The notes beneath the pieces were generated by a model that saw nothing but the letters and a program-made list of their open reading frames with translations, was not told the DNA's origin and did not search any database. From positions 2,630,001 to 2,694,000 of the forward strand of contig NC_019738.1 of the NCBI RefSeq assembly GCF_000317515.1: 64,000 nucleotides of DNA, written 5' to 3'. The first letter of the stretch is position 1. Each line of letters begins with the position of its first letter. This document shows positions 54,022 to 63,040 of this stretch, piece after piece. A program made the position numbers and the translations under genes. This DNA comes from Allocoleopsis franciscana PCC 7113 (lineage in GTDB: Bacteria > Cyanobacteriota > Cyanobacteriia > Cyanobacteriales > Coleofasciculaceae).

Positions 54022-55974
54022 TCATGACCGAAAGAAAGTCGTCAGTGTATCCTTCATAGCCTGTTTGACATCCTCGATCGTCTTCAACGTCGTTAGCGCA
54101 ACCTGGAAAGTAGTCGCATCTTTCAACCACATTAACTTTCTGTTCGCTCCGAATACACTTTCCTGACTCATATCTTCCGGTTCTTTTTTCGTGAAGGAAA
54201 GTATCTTATGCGCGCGCGTTTTGTCATTGCTGTATTTCTTAATGGCCTCTTCCAGAACCTGCCGATGAATAGAGAGACCCTCCTTAGAGGTCTGTCCCCG
54301 CTCAGGCAGCAGCGCGTCATGCACCGACTTTTTAGCCGCCGAATCCATAGCGATCCATAGATTCGGGTCGTACTTCGGCACACCAGTGCCTTTTGTCAGG
54401 GCTGCCATCGCCCCCAGCGCTTTCCGCATTTCCAATTTGGACACTGCGTCGTCCTTGCCCTCCAGACTTCTGAGCTGAGTATAAATTGCTTGCAATTGAC
54501 GCGTGAACGATTCACCATAAATTAGCTTTGCGTCATAGTCGAATCCATCCTTAGCGCCCGGTTCTATACGCTCCGGGCCGTAGAAGAGATTGCCTCCCTG
54601 CCATTCAAAGAATGAGTCTCCCAGATCTCTCAGACCAGATACGGCTTCGCCTTTGTCATTCTCTACCGCCTCGCCCCTCTTCAACTGTCCATACAGGGTC
54701 TTGAACTGGTCGAAAGATATTTTGCCAGCATCTTCCACCTTGAACCTCGTCTTGCCTTGTTCTTCTCCGGTCATTTGTCCAAAAGCCTTTGTGGCGACTT
54801 CTTCGGGGAGATCAGTGACCTTGTTCGGACTCGCACCGTCATATTCGACTCCGACGGCAACCTGAGCAACAAAATTCGACAAGGTTAGGTTGTCGAAATC
54901 GGGGAGAAAGTCCCTCGTTATTTCATCCTTCTCTCCCTCTCCCGTAAACTTGTCCAGAATCTTACCTAGCAGCTCGTGAGGAATGATGTGATGCGACGTA
55001 ACTCCCGTTTGCGGATTATGAGGGTTCTTGGAACGAGGTTCCTTCATCTGTGCCACTTCCGCAGGCACAGCTCTATTATCTTTCCCCAAACTGTTACAAC
55101 GTAAAGGTGTGAACTGACCCCGCAAGAGTTCCTGTTCCTCCGGCGCGCGTTGGAGTTGTGCGGCGTTTGTCAACGCCTGTGCCCCCATCACATCAGCTTC
55201 ATTCTCCAGTCCCTCATCCTGGTTTACCAGAACTCCATCTTTCTTCTGCATAGTCGGCTTCACGCGACCCTGCGCCTGCTGAACGACATGCCATGCTTCG
55301 TGCGGCAGATGTTTTTCCTGTCCCGATGCGACGTGGATGTCGTTGCCCTGCGCGTAGGCCAAGGCGTTGAGTTGCGCGGGCTGGGATGAGTTGTAGTGAA
55401 CGTTGACGTTGTCCATGGAGATGCCGGAGAGAGATTCAATGGTAGCCTTGAGTCCGTCGGGCAGACCGGTTTGGTTGGGGTGTTGCTTTACTGATGAGTC
55501 TTGGCGAGTGCCTGTCATGTCGCCTTTGGCTTGGATCACGCGATCGCCCACTGATGCCAATGGGGTTACGGTGGTTGGGTATTGCTCCTTACGCTGGAGA
55601 GATTGACCTTGAGATGTCTGCTGGGGTACAGGTGTATTAATCTGATTCACGACTCGCTGTGCCGTCTCGTCAGCTTCCTGCTCATACTTATCCCCTACCT
55701 GACCGATGGTAAGCTTTGCCTGAATCGGTTCCATCTCCTCCTCGCCCGATTCTTCCTGGCGCTGGACTACTGGTGAGGCTGACAAACTCCGTATCAAGTT
55801 ATTATTAGTCGCCCAATTAGCAGCGAGTGGTGTGTAACTAGGCATTTCCTGCTCTTGTGGCGGCGCAGAATCTGATTTAGCTTGCACAAGAATTTTATGG
55901 GCAGTTGATGGAGAATCTTGTTGGTGGATTTGAGAATTCTCAGAGGATGGTTTAGAGACTCGTTGGTAAACCAT
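54022..55974 (-). CDS. DUF4157 protein with C-terminal SHH-type putative nuclease region (eCIS-associated effector candidate)
   Basis: A 650-residue protein. The N-terminal part is low-complexity (Gln/Ser/Pro) and holds the KLTIGQVGDKYEQEADETAQRVV block (88-110) that precedes DUF4157 in injection-system cargo. DUF4157 follows (171-245) with LPDGLKATIESLSGISMDNVNVHYNS and the HExxH-like HEAWH (225-229). A second LENEADVMGAQA block lies at 256-267. From about 310 the protein changes character: TSHHIIPHELL (326-336) resembles the SHH signature of HNH/EndoVII-fold toxins, and the rest (to 650) is helical and matches no family I recognise. DUF4157 proteins are a hallmark of extracellular contractile injection systems; cargo function is inferred. 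The AAA+ ATPase gene is divergent, 154 bases away. Confidence 0.78.
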   Translation of the reverse strand: MVYQRVSKPSSENSQIHQQDSPSTAHKILVQAKSDSAPPQEQEMPSYTPLAANWATNNNLIRSLSASPVVQRQEESGEEEMEPIQAKLTIGQVGDKYEQEADETAQRVVNQINTPVPQQTSQGQSLQRKEQYPTTVTPLASVGDRVIQAKGDMTGTRQDSSVKQHPNQTGLPDGLKATIESLSGISMDNVNVHYNSSQPAQLNALAYAQGNDIHVASGQEKHLPHEAWHVVQQAQGRVKPTMQKKDGVLVNQDEGLENEADVMGAQALTNAAQLQRAPEEQELLRGQFTPLRCNSLGKDNRAVPAEVAQMKEPRSKNPHNPQTGVTSHHIIPHELLGKILDKFTGEGEKDEITRDFLPDFDNLTLSNFVAQVAVGVEYDGASPNKVTDLPEEVATKAFGQMTGEEQGKTRFKVEDAGKISFDQFKTLYGQLKRGEAVENDKGEAVSGLRDLGDSFFEWQGGNLFYGPERIEPGAKDGFDYDAKLIYGESFTRQLQAIYTQLRSLEGKDDAVSKLEMRKALGAMAALTKGTGVPKYDPNLWIAMDSAAKKSVHDALLPERGQTSKEGLSIHRQVLEEAIKKYSNDKTRAHKILSFTKKEPEDMSQESVFGANRKLMWLKDATTFQVALTTLKTIEDVKQAMKDTLTTFFRS

Positions 55975-56128
55975 AGATTATTGACCTCTACGTGCCCGTG
56001 TCAGAAATTTATTTAATAGTACTTTGGATGAATGAATCGAGCAGCGACCTGTAGAAATCGCAACATTTTCTCGTAAAAATGGCTAAAACTCATTACATTT
56101 AAACAAGCATTGCGTAAGTTCTACACTC

Positions 56129-58141
56129 ATGAACATTACAGCTACCAACCCTTGGTACAGAGTTAATTCTCACTACTTAATGACAGCCACTGTGTCAGTG
56201 CATCGGGCATTAGAGCATTATGTTGCCATTAAACAAAATCAACCCAGTGAAGTTGTCCCAGAAGACGCATCAGACTTAAACGCGATCGCCTCCTCAATGT
56301 CTGCCCCACCAGCCTTAGAACAACTGTGCACAACCTTCAACTTGTCACCGTTTGAGCGCAACATCCTACTCATGTGTGCTGGAATAGCACTCCTTCCTAA
56401 CGCCACAGCCCTCTACGCCAATGCCCAAGGAAACCGGGAAATGCCCTATCCTACCTTTGGTTTAGCCTTAGAAGTCTTTCCCAATGCCCATTGGAGTGCG
56501 TTTACCCCTCAAGCGCCTTTACGTCACTGGCAACTCCTGCAAGTAGGAACCGCTCAAGCCATTACCCTATGCCCGTTACAGATTGATGAGAGCATACTGC
56601 ATTACCTCTTGGGGGAACCGTATCAAGACCAACGCTTATCAAATGCGATCGCACCAATGCGAGTAGAAGCGTATCATCAAGCCCCCCTACAACCCTCACA
56701 CCAACAAATCGTAGAACGTATCACTGCCACTTGGTCCAAGAGTAACCTTGCATCAGCCGTACACATTGTGCAGTTATGTGGCATCGAAGCTGCTGATAAG
56801 TGGGCAATTGGTGCTACGGCCTGTAAGCTTATGGGGCGCTCAATCAAAATGATGTTTGCCCACCGCTTACCCCTTAACCCTGACGAACTCCATCTCCTGA
56901 TGCAGCGCTGGGAGCGGGAAGTTGCCTTAACCAACAGTGTACTCTTGGTGGATTGTGAGCGCCTCAATTCAGTAGATACACAGCTACATACAGCTATTTT
57001 ACAGTTGATTCAAGACATCAGAACTCCATTAATCATCACCACACAAGAGCGACTACATTCACCTGAACGTGCTTTGATTACCTACGACGTTCCCAAACTC
57101 ACCCACAGTGAACAATTAGCCATCTGGCAATCTTCCCTCGGTTCATCCGCCGCCGAACTGAACGGACATGTAGAAGCACTCGTCACTCAATTTAACCTCA
57201 GCACTCCTGCAATCCTAGCCGCCTGTTTGAAAGTCAAAGGAGAGATGCACATAGAACAAGAGGTAGAGAATTCTGCATCCCAAATCCAAAATCAGTTGTG
57301 GGATATTTGTCGCACAATGGCACGCCCACGCTTAGATGACTTAGCTCAACACATTGAATCAACGGCTACCTGGAAAGACTTGGTATTACCAGAACAACAA
57401 CGCCAAATCTTAAAAAATATATCGGCTCATGTCCGGCAACGCGCTAAGGTTTATCAGGATTGGGGGTTTGCAGGTAAGAGTAGTCGAGGTTTAGGCATCA
57501 GCGCCCTGTTTTCAGGAGCTTCCGGTACGGGTAAAACGATGGCAGCAGAGATGCTATCCCAGGAATTGCACCTTGACCTTTATCGCATTGACCTGAGTGC
57601 AGTGGTGAGTAAATATATCGGTGAGACCGAAAAGAATCTGCGGCGAATCTTTGATGCGGCAGAAGCTGGGGGGGCGATTTTGCTGTTTGATGAAGCGGAT
57701 GCTTTGTTTGGAAAGCGCTCTGAAGTTAAGGATAGCCACGATCGCCATGCTAATGTGGAAGTCAGCTATCTGCTCCAACGCATGGAAGCTTACCAAGGTT
57801 TGGCAATTTTAACCACCAATCTCAAAGGCTCTTTGGATCAAGCCTTTCTACGCCGTATCCGTTTTGTGATATCATTCCCCTTCCCGGATGCGAAAGCTAG
57901 AGCCGAGATTTGGCAACGTATCTTCCCCAGTCGAACCCCAACCCAGGAACTAGATGTAGACAAGTTGGGAAAGTTGAATGTCGCGGGGGGAAATATCCGC
58001 AATATAGCCTTAAATGCGGCTTTTCTTGCTGCGGATGCGGGAGAGCCAGTGATGATGAAACATATTCTAAAATCGGCGAAGAGTGAATATGTCAAATTAG
58101 AGCGATCGCTAACTGATACTGAGATTCGAGGTTGGGTCTGA
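56129..58141 (+). CDS. AAA+ ATPase of the contractile-injection-system type
   Basis: A 670-residue ATPase. The N-terminal half (about 1-400) is a divergent helical/AAA-like region without a Walker A loop (a Walker-B-like LLVDCERL is near 273). The C-terminal AAA+ domain is complete: GASGTGKTMAAEML (near 463), ILLFDEADALFGKRSEVKDSHDRHANVEVSYLL (near 518), sensor 1 LTTNLKGSLDQAFLRRI, and sensor 2 GGNIRNIALNAAFLA. The layout is like the ATPase (Afp15 type) encoded with eCIS particles, and it is paired with a DUF4157 gene here. Structural eCIS genes are not in this window. Confidence 0.85.
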   Translation: MNITATNPWYRVNSHYLMTATVSVHRALEHYVAIKQNQPSEVVPEDASDLNAIASSMSAPPALEQLCTTFNLSPFERNILLMCAGIALLPNATALYANAQGNREMPYPTFGLALEVFPNAHWSAFTPQAPLRHWQLLQVGTAQAITLCPLQIDESILHYLLGEPYQDQRLSNAIAPMRVEAYHQAPLQPSHQQIVERITATWSKSNLASAVHIVQLCGIEAADKWAIGATACKLMGRSIKMMFAHRLPLNPDELHLLMQRWEREVALTNSVLLVDCERLNSVDTQLHTAILQLIQDIRTPLIITTQERLHSPERALITYDVPKLTHSEQLAIWQSSLGSSAAELNGHVEALVTQFNLSTPAILAACLKVKGEMHIEQEVENSASQIQNQLWDICRTMARPRLDDLAQHIESTATWKDLVLPEQQRQILKNISAHVRQRAKVYQDWGFAGKSSRGLGISALFSGASGTGKTMAAEMLSQELHLDLYRIDLSAVVSKYIGETEKNLRRIFDAAEAGGAILLFDEADALFGKRSEVKDSHDRHANVEVSYLLQRMEAYQGLAILTTNLKGSLDQAFLRRIRFVISFPFPDAKARAEIWQRIFPSRTPTQELDVDKLGKLNVAGGNIRNIALNAAFLAADAGEPVMMKHILKSAKSEYVKLERSLTDTEIRGWV

Positions 58142-58196
58142 TTGCTGTTTCAACAAAATAGATCATCTGTTATTGAGGTTAGCGTGCTTAGTCTTG

Positions 58197-58361
58197 TTAC
58201 CCCCATTGCGGGTAAAAAATCAGGATAATCCAACTAGCGATGAAGAAAGCAGCGAATAATCCAATCATAATTTCCAAAGACCAGGGTACATTGAAGCTGC
58301 CGAGTAGCGGAGTCGCAGAGAGCAGCAAAATAAACAAAAATATTAAGATAAACCAAACCAT
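58197..58361 (-). CDS. 54-residue two-helix membrane protein
   Basis: A short frame, MVWFILIFLFILLLSATPLLGSFNVPWSLEIMIGLFAAFFIASWIILIFYPQWG (in parts): two hydrophobic helices (about 2-21 and 30-50) separated by a short loop. The composition (Ile, Leu, Phe, Trp; aromatic end) is that of a real small membrane protein. It is convergent with the AAA+ ATPase gene. Function is unknown; a holin-like or stress membrane peptide role is only speculation. Confidence 0.55.
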   Translation of the reverse strand: MVWFILIFLFILLLSATPLLGSFNVPWSLEIMIGLFAAFFIASWIILIFYPQWG

Positions 58362-58613
58362 CGCGTTATACCCCTTGAATTTACGTCTACAAAAGTCACT
58401 GGCACCGAGTTGAATTTTGAACTGATAAAACAGGTTAGCACTAGCCTAGCGTGTCCGAAGAACATAGGGAATCACACTTGAGTTAAGGTGCAATACAGCA
58501 GAGAGGTGACTCTACATTATCAGGAAAGTTCAAGAAGTGTTTGACTCAATGACCCTAGAAGGAGAACATTTTTTGCCCAATCTTGTCCCCATTCAACGTT
58601 TACGAGCATTGAG

Positions 58614-59303
58614 ATGACAGAATTCAAGCGTATAGCTCTTAGCTCAATTTTAGCGATAATCTCAATAACAGGGGGCTGTGCAGAAGACCCATTTCCTCAA
58701 CCCACAATCCCTATATCATCGCATTCGTCTGGTGTTACAAAACCAACAAAATTAGCTCAATCTCCCCTCAAATCGCCGACAAAAAAGGCTCAAAAAGAAG
58801 CTATTTTCGTCTTAGGCGGAGCAACAGAACGAGAGCGATTTGCCGCGAAATTCGCGCAGCAACACCCCCGACTCCCTATTTGGGTGTCTTCGGGTAGTCC
58901 TGAAACCTATGCACGAAAGGTATTTGCAAGGGCAGGCATTAAAAAAAGTCGTGTCCACTTGGACTATGAAGCCGTTGATACAGTGACGAACTTCACAAGT
59001 TTAGCGGATGAGTTTCAATACCTGGGAATTAATCGCGTATATTTAATTACTTCATCAGACCACATGCGCCGTGCTCGTGTAATTGGAGAAATCGTGTTTG
59101 GTAGTCGAGGAATTCAGTTAAAGCCTGTACCTGTGTCGAATAAACGTACACCTGAACCGCCTGAAAAATGTCTTCGGGATGGTATAAGAGCTATCCTCTG
59201 GGTCAATGCTAATTATACGGATTCCAGTCTGAATCAGGGAGATTCGACGGTGTCAAAATCGCAAACAAACTATTCCCAGAAGCTTGATAATTGCTACAAT
59301 TAA
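58614..59303 (+). CDS. YdcF/SanA-like (DUF218) lipoprotein
   Basis: A 229-residue protein. An N-terminal lipoprotein signal (SSILAIISITGGC) is followed by a Pro/Ser/Lys linker (about 25-60) and a DUF218 domain (about 60-200): AIFVLGGATERERFAAKFAQ, PIWVSSGSPETYARKVFARAG, DYEAVDTVTNFTSLADEF, YLITSSDHMRRARVIGEIVFG. DUF218 proteins such as SanA and ElyC act in envelope integrity; the substrate is unknown. A short tail of Ser/Asn/Gln follows. Confidence 0.85.
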   Translation: MTEFKRIALSSILAIISITGGCAEDPFPQPTIPISSHSSGVTKPTKLAQSPLKSPTKKAQKEAIFVLGGATERERFAAKFAQQHPRLPIWVSSGSPETYARKVFARAGIKKSRVHLDYEAVDTVTNFTSLADEFQYLGINRVYLITSSDHMRRARVIGEIVFGSRGIQLKPVPVSNKRTPEPPEKCLRDGIRAILWVNANYTDSSLNQGDSTVSKSQTNYSQKLDNCYN

Positions 59304-59326
59304 TTTAATATTTAAAGTTGATTGAG

Positions 59327-59899
59327 CTAGATGGAAAGAGCAAAGTTTTTACTTACATCCCATCGCTTACCATCATGAATGAGTAGGGTAAGTTGAGAAA
59401 CTATACACTGAAACTCTAACTCTCGATGCTGAAATTCAGGCCATGCAGCGCGGAAGTTCTGTCTGGTTAAATCTTGAAATGCAACCGTCATGTGAGGAGC
59501 AAAGGGACGGGTTTTTGAAACTGAGTCAACAATCCCCAATGATTCCTCCAGATGTGCCATCAAATCGCCTTGCAAACGCATCAGTTCTGGTGTCTTGACA
59601 ACATTAATGTAAATGACACGCGGTGCAAATGCTCCAAACCCTTTAAGGATAATCGGCACTGATGTCTGGGTTTCGGCAAAAGTTGAGAGCGCTTGTTCCA
59701 GAAGCGGTAGGTGTTCCAAATGCCATTCAAAGGGAGGTTGCAGAGTAATGTGGGGCGGAGATTTCTGAGCTTTTTTGCTATTGTAGTTTTGCGCGAAGTA
59801 CTCCTTAACCTCATTCGCGTAATCTTGGATTTCCTGCGGCGGCAGGAGTGCAATAAAAAAGCGACGTTTTGACTGATCCAAAGTTAGAAAATCGCCCAA
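59327..59899 (-). CDS. 2'-5' RNA ligase-like (2H phosphoesterase) protein
   Basis: A protein of about 190 residues of the 2H phosphoesterase superfamily. Two HxT/S motifs are visible: PPHITLQPPFEW (near 64) and PHMTVAFQDL (near 145), with the usual strand pattern RRFFIALLPPQEIQDYANEV at the start. Bacterial members (ThpR/LigT) cleave or join 2'-5' or cyclic phosphate bonds; which one applies here is unknown. The start is uncertain: the frame opens with TTG codons and no ATG precedes the first conserved strand. Confidence 0.82.
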   Translation of the reverse strand: MGDFLTLDQSKRRFFIALLPPQEIQDYANEVKEYFAQNYNSKKAQKSPPHITLQPPFEWHLEHLPLLEQALSTFAETQTSVPIILKGFGAFAPRVIYINVVKTPELMRLQGDLMAHLEESLGIVDSVSKTRPFAPHMTVAFQDLTRQNFRAAWPEFQHRELEFQCIVSQLTLLIHDGKRWDVSKNFALSI

Positions 59900-60015
59900 T
59901 CACTAAACTTTCTTGACTTGTACTATAATTTAGAATCTAAATTAATTTACGATCGCAGGTTGGAGCCGTTCTTAATTAATCGCCTCCTCTAATTCTTTGC
60001 CCAGGCTTTTTAACT

Positions 60016-60396
60016 TCATCTACAGACAAACTTCCACAATCGTTGTCCCACCGTGCCGTCCATAAAAAATTGTAGGGGTTCATTTTCGCCAAACTCTTCA
60101 CGGTTCACCAGTTCAGATTGGGCATTGAATCTTGCGACTGCCTTCCGTCGCCATCCCTGTAACGGACAGCTCATCGACACAAAAGTCTTTTCTGCCACTA
60201 TCCCCATTTCATCCGGTTTGGCTCGGACAGCCATCCGCCAAAATAAATAGGTGCCGTTGCTACCTTGTACAGATTCTGTATCGATATAGTAATCGGTTCC
60301 CTGCTCATCGCGAGTGACTAAAACCCAGTTTTCCGCAAGGGCAGGTAAGGCAGTCATTAAACTGGCAAAGAACACGAGAAAAAGTATCCTGGGCAT
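60016..60396 (-). CDS. Exported surface-adhesin-E-like protein
   Basis: A 126-residue protein with a signal peptide (MPRILFLVFFASLMTALPALA). The mature part (NWVLVTRDEQGTDYYIDTESVQGSNGTYLFWRMAVRA, ending LWKFVCR, with two Cys likely forming a disulfide) follows the surface-adhesin protein E pattern, a small beta-rich periplasmic/surface domain. The role in cyanobacteria is unknown. Confidence 0.75.
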   Translation of the reverse strand: MPRILFLVFFASLMTALPALAENWVLVTRDEQGTDYYIDTESVQGSNGTYLFWRMAVRAKPDEMGIVAEKTFVSMSCPLQGWRRKAVARFNAQSELVNREEFGENEPLQFFMDGTVGQRLWKFVCR

Positions 60397-60890
60397 AAGT
60401 ATACTTAAGGGAAAACCCTTGGCTCTAGGGAATGGCAGTTAGGAATGTGAATCCTGCCATAATGCTACTCAGTTTGTAGCTAGAAGCGTGCGGATAATCA
60501 TGCATCATTTCAGGGTTTCGTGAGGAGTCGGGTGCATAGAGTCTGAAGCATCAGTGATGTGTAAGGGCACAAATGGTCTTAAGTTCATGTCTTCAGACAT
60601 AAAGGAATAAACGGAGATTATTCGCTAAGCTGGCTGTTGAATTCTACTGCCAGCCGTCTCTGCCTCTTCTTCCCTACAGAGTCCTGGAAAGTTTATGAAG
60701 TATTATCGGCTGCATTTAATGTCTACATCCATTTCTGTTGTTGTCGCTACTTCCGAGTAGAGATAACCTGACATAACGCCCATCGTGATTAGGGTAAAGA
60801 CATCTGCTTCTGGAAAGCCAAGTCTCAACTAAAGCACCTGTAATGCTTAACTGGCTGGATTGCGAGTGACTTCGAGTAGGCCAATTTAAC
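60397..60890. other. Divergent intergenic region before the Ser/Thr kinase gene
   Basis: About 490 bases between divergent genes. No repeat or short gene is recognised; both promoters should lie here. Confidence 0.45.
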
Positions 60891-62777
60891 ATGAGCCAAG
60901 ATATTCTACCAACAAACCCCGAAAAACCTCTGGGTGGACGCTACCAAATTATTAACAAACTAGGCGCAGGGGGGTTTGGTCGAACCTTTCTGGCAGAAGA
61001 TTTACACCTTCCGGGTCATCCCCAATGCGTGGTAAAACAGCTCAAGCCCCAAACGAGCGAACCTGAAACACTGGCTATGGCGAGACGCCTGTTTGACACG
61101 GAAGCAGAGGTTCTCTATCAACTCGGTAATCATGACCAGATTCCTCGTCTACTAGCACATTTTGAAGATAATGAAGAGTTTTATCTGGCTCAGGAATTCA
61201 TTGAAGGAGAGCCGTTAACCAAAGAGTTCGCTAAAGGTCAGCCGTGGACAGAATCTCAGGTTATCGATTTGTTGCAAGATATTCTCCAAGTGTTGGCGTT
61301 CGTCCATGAGCAACAGGTCATCCACCGCGATATTAAACCCCCCAATTTAATTCGTCGCCAGGGTGATGGCAAAATTGTGCTGATTGATTTTGGTGCGGTG
61401 AAGCAAGTCAGCAGTCAGGTTGTCAATCCCGAAACAGGGGAAACAAATTTAACGATTTCCATCGGCACCAAGGGTTACATGCCCAACGAGCAATTGGCGG
61501 GAACTCCTCGCTTTAGCAGCGATGTCTACGCTGTCGGTATGCTGGGCATTCAGGCATTGACTGGGGTTCATCCTAAAAGCATGGGCGAAGACCCCCAAAC
61601 CGGCGAAATGGTTTGGCGGGAACATGCACCCCATGTCAGCCCAGAACTGGCTGGTATTTTGGACAAGATGGTGTGCTATGATTTCCGCGATCGCTACCCA
61701 ACCGCCGCTGATGCCTTGGCAGCACTCCAGAATCTACTCGGTTCGCGTCAAGATTCTCTGCTGATAACTTCGTCATCTGGCCTCAAGGACACACTACCCA
61801 GTCAGAAACGACAACCCACTCCTGATGAGCTAGCCTTGGCGGAGGAACTGACGGAAGTGGATACAAATCTAGGGGAAACCAACATTTGGGTGCCCACAGA
61901 ATTCCCGGTTCAATCTTCAGAGGATAATCATGATACAACAGTATCTCTGTTTCGACGACAACCCTCCGTTGATGCTCCGCAAACCAGAGTACCACCAAAG
62001 ACTAAACTCCGGTTAATCCCAAGGCAGTGGGTTAAACTCTGGCCTTGGCTAGCTGTCTTAACCGCTGTCGGTGTAACCTTCGTAGTTACCAAAACGGTAT
62101 TTTCCCCCCAGTTTGCGGGCCGAGCCGTCAACCGTAGCGGGGTGCTGGCGGATCAACCTTCGACTCCGACGCCAACCCAACCGACAACGCCCAAACCTCC
62201 GCCGCGCAAGTTGACGGCTGAAGAACTCCAAAAAGAGGGAGAACGCTTGAAAGCAGCCGGAAAATATCAGGAAGCGCTAACATTTTACGACCAAGCGATC
62301 GCACTGAAGCCTAAGTTTGCGGAAGCTTATGGGGGGCGTTGTTATTGTCTGAATAAGCTGGAAAAGTTTTCCGAGGCGATGGTGGCGTGTAATGATGCTC
62401 TTGACCTGAAGCCGAAATACCCAGAAGCGATGTGGGGTAAAGGCAATGCCTACCAGCAGCAAAAACGCTTAACTAAAGCCCTCGCACTCTATGAGCAGGC
62501 TATTATCAAGAAACCCAAATTTGCTGAAGCCTGGGTGAGTCGGGGTATGGTACTTCAATCACTGGGTCGTTCTTATGAAGCACTTTGGGCAGTGGATAGA
62601 GCCATTGATCTAGAGCGCAATTCTGCCGATGCTTGGACGACTAAAGGTGAGGCTCTCTGGGAACTCGGACGTTGGGACGAAGCAATTGTCGCTCTAGACA
62701 AGGCACTCGAACTTCAACCGAACCATCCAGAGGCCCTTAAACTCCGCCAACAGGCACGCAAAGAGATGGGGCGCTAG
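60891..62777 (+). CDS. Ser/Thr protein kinase with transmembrane helix and TPR repeats
   Basis: A 628-residue Hanks-type kinase with an intact domain (about 14-280): KLGAGGFGRTFLAEDL, VVKQLKPQ, VIHRDIKPPNLIRR, LIDFGAVKQV, and GTKGYMPNEQLAG. A juxtamembrane region and one transmembrane helix (about 383-402) follow, then a Pro/Thr-rich linker. Four or five TPR units lie at the C-terminus (about 440-625; example AGKYQEALTFYDQAIALKPKFAEAY). The TPR part is outside the cytoplasm if the helix is crossed once, which would make it a sensor or docking region. It is the complete counterpart of the truncated kinase near 40.7 kb. Confidence 0.9.
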   Translation: MSQDILPTNPEKPLGGRYQIINKLGAGGFGRTFLAEDLHLPGHPQCVVKQLKPQTSEPETLAMARRLFDTEAEVLYQLGNHDQIPRLLAHFEDNEEFYLAQEFIEGEPLTKEFAKGQPWTESQVIDLLQDILQVLAFVHEQQVIHRDIKPPNLIRRQGDGKIVLIDFGAVKQVSSQVVNPETGETNLTISIGTKGYMPNEQLAGTPRFSSDVYAVGMLGIQALTGVHPKSMGEDPQTGEMVWREHAPHVSPELAGILDKMVCYDFRDRYPTAADALAALQNLLGSRQDSLLITSSSGLKDTLPSQKRQPTPDELALAEELTEVDTNLGETNIWVPTEFPVQSSEDNHDTTVSLFRRQPSVDAPQTRVPPKTKLRLIPRQWVKLWPWLAVLTAVGVTFVVTKTVFSPQFAGRAVNRSGVLADQPSTPTPTQPTTPKPPPRKLTAEELQKEGERLKAAGKYQEALTFYDQAIALKPKFAEAYGGRCYCLNKLEKFSEAMVACNDALDLKPKYPEAMWGKGNAYQQQKRLTKALALYEQAIIKKPKFAEAWVSRGMVLQSLGRSYEALWAVDRAIDLERNSADAWTTKGEALWELGRWDEAIVALDKALELQPNHPEALKLRQQARKEMGR

Positions 62778-62952
62778 ATCGCTGGTTCCCTTCGGGTCTT
62801 GACAAAAAGTGCAAGGTATGCTTTAAACCGGGGCGAAGTAGTAGTGTAGGGTGCGTTGCAACGCGCCTACGCCTCCCCATTGCTTGTGACAGTCGCGTAA
62901 GTCCTGTAATTGTCTAAATTTTCTCAGTGAAATGTAAAGAGTGGTTCACTAC

Positions 62953-63008
62953 TATTAATTACTGTTGCACCGGGTAGCAGAAGTCTCTTGGTGCAACAGT
63001 AATTAATA
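62953..63008. terminator. Perfect 19-bp inverted repeat between convergent genes
   Basis: TATTAATTACTGTTGCACC (62953-62971) is repeated in inverse orientation at 62990-63008, with an 18-base loop. There is no mismatch. It lies between the convergent kinase and ZipN-like genes and could stop transcription from both sides, though the T run is short. The length and perfection of the stem also fit a small mobile or processed RNA structure. Confidence 0.5.
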
Positions 63009-63040
63009 CATAATGACTAAAAACGGTTCAAGTTCCTGAG

